Shown in pieces: positions 1 through 6,625 of a stretch of DNA of 11,148 nt. Numbering within the stretch: the first letter of the stretch is position 1; each line of letters opens with the position of its first letter. This DNA is from an uncultured Verrucomicrobiota bacterium (GTDB lineage: Bacteria; Verrucomicrobiota; Kiritimatiellia; RFP12; UBA1067), in contig CAMOHV010000015.1 in NCBI GenBank assembly GCA_946615275.1, forward strand, positions 1 to 11,148. The letters are read 5' to 3'. Position numbers and translations under genes: made by a program. Under the pieces are notes generated by a model. The model was not told where the DNA came from and did not search any database. It worked only from the letters and a program-made list of their open reading frames with translations.

Positions 1-181
<181 letters not shown>

Positions 182-196
182 TCAGCGAAAATTAAT

Positions 197-225
197 AGTA
201 TACAACAAATTGTTCCGAGATTCAA
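197..225 (-). promoter_or_regulatory. Sigma70-type promoter for the PFOR gene
   Basis: On the minus strand, TTGAAT (225-220) is separated by exactly 17 nt from TATACT (202-197), a near-consensus -35/-10 pair. Transcription would start near 190, leaving a leader of about 50 nt before the ATG at 139. The spacer contains the 11-bp palindrome AACAAATTGTT (204-214), which could be an operator placed to block RNA polymerase. The preceding gene ends at 256, so PFOR probably has its own transcript. Confidence 0.72.
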
Positions 226-255
226 GCGGGTGGACGCCGCCGCCGTAAGCTGGCG

Positions 256-1377
256 TCATGGTGAAAAAGGACCGATCACGCTCAGGGTGTGGACATTATC
301 CGCGCCGGAGTTGATCATGCCGGGCGAGGGGGCGTCGATGTTCACGACCACGAGCCGTCCGTCGGGCAGGAAAAGGACCTCGCTCGGCTGGTCGAAGAGA
401 CCGTCCGCGCCGTCCGTGTCGCCGTTCGCCCACAAAAGCTCCATCCTGCCGGCGGCGATGTTCCAGGCGTAGAGCGCGTTCTGCGCGGCGGCCGTGAGGA
501 TGATGCGGTTCCGCTTCGCGTCATAGCAGATGCCGTCGCAGCAGGTTACGGTGGTGCCGTCGAGCAGTTCGGGCTTGGCATATCTGCCGCCGCCCAGATT
601 CCGGATGCGCCAGAAGCGCCCGTCGCCGAATGAACCCGTGTAGAGGTTGCCGTCCGCGTCGAAGTCAATGCCGTCCGGGCCCGCCGTGTAGATGTGCACC
701 TTCTTGTCGAGCGGGTCGATGCCGTTGCGGCTGCGCAGCTCGGTCGGCACCCAGGCGATGCAGTAGGGGTCCTGCTCCATCTGGTCCTTGTCGAGCAGGC
801 GGGCCGGCTTGTCGGCGCGCAGGTCCTTCGCCGGGACGCGGTAGATGCCGCCGCCGAACTTGCCGCCGTGGTGCGCGAACGACTCCGAGAACCAGAGCGC
901 GCCGTCGCGCCAGCGGAGTCCGTTCGGGAGCAGGGCGTTCTCCACGACGATCTCGCACCGGAGCGGCTCGCCGTTCTCGATCACGATCCGCCGCACGGTG
1001 GAGGCGTAGTTGCGGTCGGCGAAATACTGGTTCTCGGCGTAGTAGAGATTGCCGTCGTCGCCGAAGCAGATGCCCTGAGGGAAGGACTTGCCGTTTTTCG
1101 TGTCCGTGCGCGTGACGGCGAACACGCTCCACTTGCCCGTCTGCGCGTCGCGCTTCCAGATGTGTCCGGAGTAGGACGGATCGACACCGTTGATCGCCGA
1201 AAGGAAGAGGTTGCCGTACCTGTCGAGGGCCAGACCCTCCGGCGTGTTGACGATGTCGCCGAATGTCTTGAAGAGCGTCGGCCTGTTCTCCGCCGGCCCT
1301 TTCGTCCACGGCGCCGCCAGCGCCATTACACCAATCAGGACACTGCCGACAGCGATGATTGCTTTTTCTGTTTTCAT
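256..1377 (-). CDS. Exported SMP-30/gluconolactonase-like beta-propeller protein
   Basis: This is a 373-residue protein with an N-terminal signal peptide (residues 1 to about 21: lysines at 2 and 5, hydrophobic core, then ALAA). The rest reads as a six-bladed propeller, with repeated blade strands such as GLALDRYGNLFLS, GICFGDDGNLYYAE and GIDFDADGNLYTG. Residues matching the metal site of the SMP-30/gluconolactonase family are in place: Glu48 (TPEGLA), Asn152 (LPNGLRW) and Asp235 (GPDGID). The family hydrolyses sugar lactones with a divalent metal; the substrate here is unknown. The start at 1377 is preferred over the in-frame ATG at 1416 because an AAGGA lies 7 nt before it and the signal peptide then begins the protein. 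The gene is 76 nt downstream of the ATPase gene and no clear promoter is visible between them. A non-enzymatic NHL-type propeller is the main alternative. Confidence 0.8.
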   Translation of the reverse strand: MKTEKAIIAVGSVLIGVMALAAPWTKGPAENRPTLFKTFGDIVNTPEGLALDRYGNLFLSAINGVDPSYSGHIWKRDAQTGKWSVFAVTRTDTKNGKSFPQGICFGDDGNLYYAENQYFADRNYASTVRRIVIENGEPLRCEIVVENALLPNGLRWRDGALWFSESFAHHGGKFGGGIYRVPAKDLRADKPARLLDKDQMEQDPYCIAWVPTELRSRNGIDPLDKKVHIYTAGPDGIDFDADGNLYTGSFGDGRFWRIRNLGGGRYAKPELLDGTTVTCCDGICYDAKRNRIILTAAAQNALYAWNIAAGRMELLWANGDTDGADGLFDQPSEVLFLPDGRLVVVNIDAPSPGMINSGADNVHTLSVIGPFSP

Positions 1378-1384
1378 GAACTTT

Positions 1385-1389
1385 TCCTT
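1385..1389 (-). promoter_or_regulatory. Ribosome binding site fixing the SMP-30-like start
   Basis: AAGGA on the minus strand, 7 nt upstream of the ATG at 1377. It supports this start over the ATG at 1416, which would put 13 polar residues ahead of the signal peptide. Confidence 0.6.
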
Positions 1390-1453
1390 TCTTTGTGACA
1401 CATCATTTTGAAGCATTAAGAGATCAGACTGTCGCCCGAGGCAGCTAGCCTTG

Positions 1454-2884
1454 TTACGACGCGAAAAACCGCTCCGCCGGAATCAGGAAGTCAAAATAAC
1501 GGTCGGCCGCAACGGAAGGTGAAAGCCTTCCGTCATATACAAGCGCGGTCCGCAGGGAAAGGTTGCCGCTGAACTTGAGCTTCCGGACCTTTTCGCTGAC
1601 CTCGTCGATGATCTCATGTCCGATTTCGCGGCGGCGCTTTATCTCCACCGCCATCAGCATGCGTTGGGTCTGTATCATCAGGTCGATCTGGCATCCTTCA
1701 CGGTCTGCAGTCGCGCGTTGAAAGTACGGCGCTGCCGACAGCACGAGCGATGTCTCGAGTCCCAACATGGGGAAAAGCATTTGCAGGTTGCCAAGAACAA
1801 GGTTCTCAAACTGGAAGCCGAACATCGCATCCGCCCCTTTGAGCTGTTCAAGCGAGGTGAACTCGAAAAGATCCTTTTCGATCATCTTACGCCTCGGTTC
1901 AATGTAGTGTAGATAGAAACAGGTATAATTGTCGGAGACCCTGAACCGTTCCTCCCGAAGCGGCTCGCCCGTGCATGGATTCAGCCCGCCATCGCCGGCG
2001 ACATATCCGGCCATGCGCAAATCCTTCAATGCCCGCGCATAGCTCCCGTTGGGAGTCTTGCCGTCGATTTCGGCCAATTCCGCCGCCGATCTCGGTCCCG
2101 TCATCAGCATCTTGAGAATCCGGCCCCTCGTCTTAGCCCTGCGGCCGAACACCCCGTTGAACGTCTCGTCGAATTCGCGGAACAGGATCCCGCGCGGCAT
2201 AAAGCACATGCGACGGATATTTTCATCGACGGACAGTTCTGGCCTCACGTCTTCAAGATACTTCGGAATTCCCCCAGTCACAGACAAAAGATCTATCTTC
2301 TCCCTGACTGACATACGTTCGCCTGCCGGCCCGAGCATCTGCTGGCATTGGAACGGCGGCAGTTCCTTCAACTCGATGTCAAGCGAGTCCCGACCGACAA
2401 AACCGGTTGAATCAAGTATGTTTTCCGCGATCCATGCCGACACGGAACCGCAGAGGACGAACACCAGATTCGGGTGCTTGCGAAACTTTCGGTCCCAGGC
2501 CTCTTTCAGATACCCGGCGAAATCGGGATCGTACCCGCCAAGCCAGGATATCTCGTCGAGAAGCACGACTGTCTTTCGTCCTGACGCCAACAATCCGTCC
2601 AATTGCGCAAAAGCCAATGACCAGGTCGCGGCGAAAACCGCGTCATGTCCTGAATATTCGGCAATCTTCTCGCAAAACCAGCGCCGTTGCAATGCATCGC
2701 ACATGCCTTTTCTTGGCGGAAGGCCTTCAATGCATATAAACCTCTCTGCACTTCTGGCAGCAAACTCCTCAATCAACGTAGACTTGCCGATACGACGGCG
2801 TCCACGGCATGTCACAAGCACACCATGGTCACGTCCCCATAACGCCTGAAGATCCTTCAAATCGCGCTCTCTGCCGACAAACAT
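1454..2884 (-). CDS. AAA-family ATPase with winged helix and C-terminal DUF234 (PD-(D/E)xK-like) domain
   Basis: This 476-residue cytoplasmic protein starts FVGRERDLKDL, the typical opening of archaeal-type/DUF234 ATPases. Walker A is GRRRIGKST (28-36), Walker B is VVLLDEIS (106-113), and a sensor-like strand FVLCGSVSAWI follows (142-152). A winged-helix region lies at about 250-300. The C-terminal part carries QIDLMI (Asp401) and VEIKRR (Glu414, Lys416), the D...ExK pattern of PD-(D/E)xK nuclease-fold domains, as known for DUF234. The cellular role of this family is poorly defined. The ATG at 2884 is chosen because AGGAGG lies 4 nt before it; an in-frame GTG at 2908 sits essentially at the predicted transcription start and is rejected. 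GC in hand-counted lines is about 52-60%, below the 65-70% of its neighbours, suggesting horizontal acquisition. It has its own promoter and interrupts a set of exported carbohydrate-type genes. Confidence 0.85.
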   Translation of the reverse strand: MFVGRERDLKDLQALWGRDHGVLVTCRGRRRIGKSTLIEEFAARSAERFICIEGLPPRKGMCDALQRRWFCEKIAEYSGHDAVFAATWSLAFAQLDGLLASGRKTVVLLDEISWLGGYDPDFAGYLKEAWDRKFRKHPNLVFVLCGSVSAWIAENILDSTGFVGRDSLDIELKELPPFQCQQMLGPAGERMSVREKIDLLSVTGGIPKYLEDVRPELSVDENIRRMCFMPRGILFREFDETFNGVFGRRAKTRGRILKMLMTGPRSAAELAEIDGKTPNGSYARALKDLRMAGYVAGDGGLNPCTGEPLREERFRVSDNYTCFYLHYIEPRRKMIEKDLFEFTSLEQLKGADAMFGFQFENLVLGNLQMLFPMLGLETSLVLSAAPYFQRATADREGCQIDLMIQTQRMLMAVEIKRRREIGHEIIDEVSEKVRKLKFSGNLSLRTALVYDGRLSPSVAADRYFDFLIPAERFFAS

Positions 2885-2888
2885 GTAG

Positions 2889-2894
2889 CCTCCT
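2889..2894 (-). promoter_or_regulatory. Strong Shine-Dalgarno of the ATPase gene
   Basis: AGGAGG on the minus strand, 4 nt before the ATG at 2884. It lies inside the extended reading frame that would start at GTG 2908, which is the main reason to choose the shorter protein. Confidence 0.75.
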
Positions 2895-2910
2895 GGGTTT
2901 GTTTGCACAT

Positions 2911-2939
2911 ATTATCGCATATATTAGACCGATCGTCAA
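2911..2939 (-). promoter_or_regulatory. Sigma70-type promoter of the ATPase gene
   Basis: On the minus strand TTGACG (2939-2934) is followed after exactly 17 nt by GATAAT (2916-2911). The predicted transcription start is near 2904, giving a 20-nt leader that contains the Shine-Dalgarno. The inverted repeat at 2946-2984 ends 6 nt upstream of the -35 box. Confidence 0.75.
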
Positions 2940-2945
2940 TCGCAA

Positions 2946-2984
2946 CTTTTCTTCTAATTCGGAATTTATGGATTAGAAGAAAGG
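2946..2984. repeat. Inverted repeat 1 next to the ATPase promoter
   Basis: The arms TTTCTTCTAAT (2948-2958) and ATTAGAAGAAA (2972-2982) are perfect over 11 bp around a 13-nt centre. Pairing can extend to 13 bp through one G/T position. The element is AT-rich and has no following T-run, so it does not look like an intrinsic terminator. Its position just upstream of the -35 box fits an operator for the ATPase gene; this role is inference. Confidence 0.65.
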
Positions 2985-3010
2985 TTCATCCGCCAAAACA
3001 ATGTTCTACT

Positions 3011-3045
3011 TTTCTTCTATCTATGAAAATGCTAAATAGAAGAAA
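3011..3045. repeat. Inverted repeat 2, same arm sequence as repeat 1
   Basis: The arms TTTCTTCTAT (3011-3020) and ATAGAAGAAA (3036-3045) are perfect over 10 bp around a 15-nt centre. The arms match those of the inverted repeat at 2946-2984 except for one A, while the centres are unrelated. Its last three bases overlap the first heptamer of the adjoining tandem array. Confidence 0.65.
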
Positions 3046-3098
3046 CTAGAAACTAGAAACCAGAAACTAGCCACTAGCCACTAATCACTAGCCACTAG
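3043..3098. repeat. Eight tandem heptamers of ACTAG type
   Basis: An exact period of 7 holds over 56 bp: AAACTAG, AAACTAG, AAACCAG, AAACTAG, CCACTAG, CCACTAA, TCACTAG, CCACTAG on the plus strand. There are two sub-families, AAACTAG towards the ATPase and CCACTAG towards the HzsA-like gene. The array ends 2 nt from the stop codon of that gene (3103-3101). On the transcribed strand each unit carries TAG, and because 7 is not a multiple of 3, successive units place stops in all three frames. Confidence 0.85.
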
Positions 3099-3100
3099 CC

Positions 3101-6100
3101 TCACAAATCCCGTTGCTTGGCCTTGTCGAAGGTGCCCCAGCAGGCGCCGTTGGAATCCATCCAGAGGATGAGGCGGTGCAGCTCGTCGTCGGTGAGCTTC
3201 ACGCCGCCGTGGCCCGACTCGATCCGCTTGAGGAGCGGACTCCCCAGCGCGCCGAACCGAAGCGGCTCGGTGATTGGCTCGTAGTTGTTGTTGGGGGCGT
3301 TCCATGACGAGTAGGCGACATGCTTCACAAGCGCGTTGAACGACTTGCACGCCCACTTCTCCGGCTCGCCTTTCAGCGATGGGCATCCCTTCTTCGTGCC
3401 GTCATGGCACTTCACGCACTTCGCGTCCAGCACCGGCTGCACGAGCTTGAGGAAGTTGAACGGACGCGAACCGGACACCTCTGGCGCGATCTGCGAGGGC
3501 GGACGCTGGAGCGCGCGAGCCTGCGCTGGCACGGATGCGCTCTTGCGCCGGTCCTCGTGGCAGCCGAGGCAGCTCTCGCGCTCGCCGGGCTGGAGATACA
3601 CGAGCGACCGCATCGTCTGCACCGCGTGCCCCTCCCTGTCGAGCGCCTGGAAGTAGACGGGCACCCGCGCCGGCACCTCGAAGTAAGCGCTGCCGTCCGC
3701 CTCCACGGGCACCGTGCCCAGCACCTCGCGTCCGACAGAGCCCAGTCCCGCACCGACCTTCGGCTGGTCGATGTGCGGCGTCGTCTTGTTGATGATGTGG
3801 AAGATGCGCAGCGCGGTGATCGGACGGTTCGTGGGGAACGCCACGGGCCAAGCCTCCGTCACCTTGCCGAGCGCGAACGTGCCCGTGCCGCGCTTCGCGA
3901 GCGCGTCGTCGATGGACGAGTGCGCGAGCGGCGGCAGCGCGCGCGGGGCGATCGGACGCGCCCAAAGCGATGAGATGCGCGGATCGCGGTAGATGAGCTC
4001 GCGTCCGCCGTCCGCGTCGCACAGGTAGATGCCGTATTGGTTCGGCATGTTGCCGCCGGGTTCGCCCAGAAGGCGGTCGTAGGAGTAGGAGGCGAGGAAC
4101 GTCGTCTCGGAAAGCGGCCACGGCGACTTGAACGTGTGCCCAGGCCAGCGCTTTTCCTGGACGGTCGGGACCCGGTTCCTGTTCGGGTCGGGGATGCCGC
4201 CTTTCCAGAACTTCTGCGGCATGTAGTCGAAGGCGACGTCCTTCAATTGACTCGGCGCGAACGCAAGCGGCTCCTCCGATTCCGGGAAGCGCACCTCGGG
4301 CGTGAGGCGCGTGACGGGCGTAGCGCCGTCGATGCCCTTCAGGGTGTCGATGAGCACCACGCTACCGGCGGACATCGCATGGTGCGGCCCGGCGATCGCC
4401 ATCACCTTCGTGGAGTTCGGCACTGGACGCGCCTCCCACGTGCCGCAGGGGTTCCATGTGTTGTTGCCGTAGAATATGCGCACGCCGCCACCGTCCGGAC
4501 GCGCCGTCCAGAGGTGCTGGTAGAGGACGGCGTTGCGGTCGACATAGTCCCACCGCGTGTAGAGGAGACGTCCGTCGGGCAACAGCGCAGGCGTCCATTC
4601 GTGCGTCTCGTGGAAGGAGATCGAACGCGGGCTCTCGCCGTTCGGTCCCATGCGCGCAAGCGTGAACACGGGGCAGGGTCCCCTGCCGCACCGGTGGTAG
4701 CCGCCGCGCCGCGTGGAGGAGAACACGATGTCGCCGCCAGGCAGATAGATGGGGAAGAGGTCGTCGAAGCCGTCCGAGGTGAGCCGCCGCGCCTGGCCAC
4801 CCGTGAGCGGCGCCTCGTAGATGCTGAACACGTTCGTCACCTCTATGGGCATGCGCGTGTAGGAACAAGGCTGGGGGCTGCCGCCAGAATACGCGCTATC
4901 ATGCCCGGATCCCACGGGCGAATATGAAAACAGGATCTTCGTCGCGTCGGGCGAGAGCTCGGGGTTGAGAAAGCTGCCCGCCGGCAGGTTGGGCGGCGTC
5001 ACCTCGCGCGGGCGCATCGTAGCAGGATCGTCGAGGACGAACAGTCCGCCGCCCGGACGCGCGTGGTGGCCGAGGCACTGCGTGAGCTGATGACTCATCT
5101 GGCCCGGCACGAACTTTCCGAAAAGAAGTCGTTTCCCCGCAAGGCGCTTCAGCGCATGCGCTCGGAGCGCCTGGTGGAGCGCGCGCCACTCCGCCTCGTC
5201 GGCGGTTTCCTTCGGCGGCTCGGCGAGTCCGGCTTTGCGAAAACGCGCCCTCAGCAGTACCACGGCCTCGGCGAACGTGCGCGGCTCGCGCAGCGTGCCG
5301 ATGCCGTCCTGCATGCGCCAGTCCCACTCCACTAGCGCATCCGCGATCGCGGGCGCAAGCGGCGGCGATCCCTTCACGAGGCCTGCGTCAAACGGCGCTC
5401 GCGCAGGGACAAGCGAGCGCGCGAGGACGCAGCTCCCTTCGGAGAGCGCCTCGCCGTTGAGCGCCCAGCCCGCGCCGCAGACCACGCCCTTCCAGCCCGG
5501 CTTCCCCTCGAAACCCAGCAGAAGGAACTGCGCGTCACCGCACGACCAGAACCAGATGCCAGCGACCGAGCCAAAGGACGGCTGCACGGCCTGTCCCTTG
5601 AACGTCACGCGGCAGACGTCAGCGCGACGGAACATCTCGCGGAGGGCCGCCACGGATGCATCGTAATCGGTCGAGTGTCCGCGGTCCGGCTTATCGTCCA
5701 CATATACATTCTCGGGATGGAGCGCGGCGACAGAAGCGGCAAGTTCGCGCGCGCTTTCGGGCGGCACGGTCGCGTCCTTGCCGCCGAGCGTTATGGAAAG
5801 GGGCATCGTGAACCGTTCGGGGAAGTAGAGCGCGCTGCGGGCGTGGTATTCTTCATTTTTCGTTCGCTTGTCGCCGCCAAAGCTCGCGGCGATGGCATCC
5901 TGGAAACGGTTGTAGGAAAGATGGTTCGCGAGCGGGTTGAACGCCGTCACGCCGCTGATCTTCTCTGGGTGGCGGGCGGCGAAGGTGAGCGCGGAGGTGC
6001 CGCCCATCGAGCCACCGCAGAGGAAGACTCGTCCGCCGAAACGCTTGGAGAGGAGATCCAGCAGCTGGAGCATGTCGGCCTCTGCGGCAGGCCCCATCCA

Positions 6101-6388
6101 CGAAGTCTTCGCACGGTAGTCGGGCGAGACGAGCGCCATGCCACGCGCGGCCGCCACGTCTCGCACGGCCTTGCATTCGCCGCGTTCCTCGCGTATCTGC
6201 ATGCGGTCGCTGCCGTGGCCGTGAAGACTGACGAGCACATCAACCGGCCTCGGCACGTACTTTGGCGCCGACAACAGATACTTCTGCTCCGTACCGTCGA
6301 ACGTCGCCGTGAACGAGCAGTCCTCGAACGCGAGCGCGCATGCGGTGATGCCAACCACCAAAATAGATCCAACAATCTTCATGGCCAT
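3101..6388 (-). CDS. Secreted serine hydrolase fused to HzsA-related propeller with two c-type haem motifs
   Basis: This 1095-residue protein has a signal peptide ending either at ALA (18-20) or, as a lipoprotein, at the lipobox ITAC (14-17). Residues about 25-255 form an esterase-type alpha/beta hydrolase: oxyanion loop HGHG (56-59), nucleophile GGSMGG (Ser127), Asp205 (GGKDATVP) and His238 (RGHST). Residues about 256-410 are unassigned. From about 415 to 820 is a TolB/WD-like propeller with LLYTRWDYVDR (608-618). Residues about 855-935 carry VPVEADGSAYFEVPARVPVYF and QTMRS, which I recognise from the hydrazine synthase alpha middle domain family (HZS_alpha). CLGCH (940-944) and CVKCH (991-995) should bind haem c after export. 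The HzsA-like half is common in PVC bacteria that do not perform anammox; its function is unknown. The start at 6388 has GAGGT 6 nt upstream. No frameshift is seen; the fusion is continuous. Confidence 0.82.
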   Translation of the reverse strand: MAMKIVGSILVVGITACALAFEDCSFTATFDGTEQKYLLSAPKYVPRPVDVLVSLHGHGSDRMQIREERGECKAVRDVAAARGMALVSPDYRAKTSWMGPAAEADMLQLLDLLSKRFGGRVFLCGGSMGGTSALTFAARHPEKISGVTAFNPLANHLSYNRFQDAIAASFGGDKRTKNEEYHARSALYFPERFTMPLSITLGGKDATVPPESARELAASVAALHPENVYVDDKPDRGHSTDYDASVAALREMFRRADVCRVTFKGQAVQPSFGSVAGIWFWSCGDAQFLLLGFEGKPGWKGVVCGAGWALNGEALSEGSCVLARSLVPARAPFDAGLVKGSPPLAPAIADALVEWDWRMQDGIGTLREPRTFAEAVVLLRARFRKAGLAEPPKETADEAEWRALHQALRAHALKRLAGKRLLFGKFVPGQMSHQLTQCLGHHARPGGGLFVLDDPATMRPREVTPPNLPAGSFLNPELSPDATKILFSYSPVGSGHDSAYSGGSPQPCSYTRMPIEVTNVFSIYEAPLTGGQARRLTSDGFDDLFPIYLPGGDIVFSSTRRGGYHRCGRGPCPVFTLARMGPNGESPRSISFHETHEWTPALLPDGRLLYTRWDYVDRNAVLYQHLWTARPDGGGVRIFYGNNTWNPCGTWEARPVPNSTKVMAIAGPHHAMSAGSVVLIDTLKGIDGATPVTRLTPEVRFPESEEPLAFAPSQLKDVAFDYMPQKFWKGGIPDPNRNRVPTVQEKRWPGHTFKSPWPLSETTFLASYSYDRLLGEPGGNMPNQYGIYLCDADGGRELIYRDPRISSLWARPIAPRALPPLAHSSIDDALAKRGTGTFALGKVTEAWPVAFPTNRPITALRIFHIINKTTPHIDQPKVGAGLGSVGREVLGTVPVEADGSAYFEVPARVPVYFQALDREGHAVQTMRSLVYLQPGERESCLGCHEDRRKSASVPAQARALQRPPSQIAPEVSGSRPFNFLKLVQPVLDAKCVKCHDGTKKGCPSLKGEPEKWACKSFNALVKHVAYSSWNAPNNNYEPITEPLRFGALGSPLLKRIESGHGGVKLTDDELHRLILWMDSNGACWGTFDKAKQRDL

Positions 6389-6394
6389 TATTTT

Positions 6395-6399
6395 ACCTC
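6395..6399 (-). promoter_or_regulatory. Ribosome binding site of the hydrolase/HzsA-like fusion
   Basis: GAGGT on the minus strand, 6 nt before the ATG at 6388. It favours this ATG over the in-frame ATG at 6382, where the spacing would be 12 nt. In the 219-nt gap upstream of the gene I see TTGACG (6490-6485) but no convincing -10 box at the right distance. Confidence 0.6.
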
Positions 6400-6494
6400 A
6401 TTAAGCTGATGTCGGGGATGGGAATTATTTGATGACGATGCACGCGCACGGCCATAACCGCCACGAGCGCAATCGCGGATCAGTCGTCAACTAT

Positions 6495-6625
6495 ACCATG
6501 ACATTTGGCGCATTTTCACCATGACACTTGGCGCGTTTTTACCATGACACTTGGCGCGTTTTTACCATGACACTTGGCGCGTTTTCACCATGACACTTGG
6601 CGCGTTTTCACCATGACATTTGGCG
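6495..6625. repeat. 23-bp tandem repeat array (five full copies plus a partial sixth)
   Basis: Full copies start at 6495, 6518, 6541, 6564 and 6587, and a 16-bp partial copy occupies 6610-6625. Each unit begins ACCATGACA, continues TTTGGCG or CTTGGCG, and ends in a T-rich tail. The two outermost copies have ACATTTGG and the four inner ones ACACTTGG. Copies 2 and 3 are identical to each other, as are 4 and 5, so the array probably grew by duplication. There are no spacers, so it is not a CRISPR. The last copy overlaps the 3' end and stop codon (6610-6608) of the glycoside-hydrolase-like gene. It resembles a VNTR, or the repeated subterminal transposase sites known from some insertion sequences. 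Confidence 0.9.

Noticed and set aside
233..257. Terminator hairpin (GACGCC/GGCGTC) at the end of the SMP-30-like gene
   Set aside because: Only a 6-bp stem with a 13-nt loop, overlapping the stop codon and lacking a T-run.
252..265. A further copy of the 23-bp repeat at the end of the SMP-30-like gene
   Set aside because: TTTTCACCATGAC is shared (13 bp) and again overlaps a stop codon, but it lies in the opposite orientation, the rest of the unit is not matched, and 13 bp can arise by chance in a comparison of this size.
2049..2849. 266-codon plus-strand frame opposite the ATPase gene
   Set aside because: No motif, while the minus strand shows Walker A, Walker B and a D...ExK motif with a promoter and strong Shine-Dalgarno.
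2885..2908. GTG at 2908 as the start of the ATPase
   Set aside because: It sits at about the predicted transcription start, and the Shine-Dalgarno lies downstream of it, 4 nt before the ATG at 2884.
2946..3045. Rho-independent terminator for the HzsA-like gene
   Set aside because: The hairpins are AT-rich and neither is followed by a T-run on the minus strand.
3101..6388. Hydrazine synthase / anammox gene
   Set aside because: Only the HzsA-like fold is present, fused to a hydrolase; the expected haem ligand tyrosine is absent and no HzsB or HzsC partner is in the window.
6495..6625. CRISPR array
   Set aside because: The 23-bp units are directly adjacent with no unique spacers, and no cas genes are seen.
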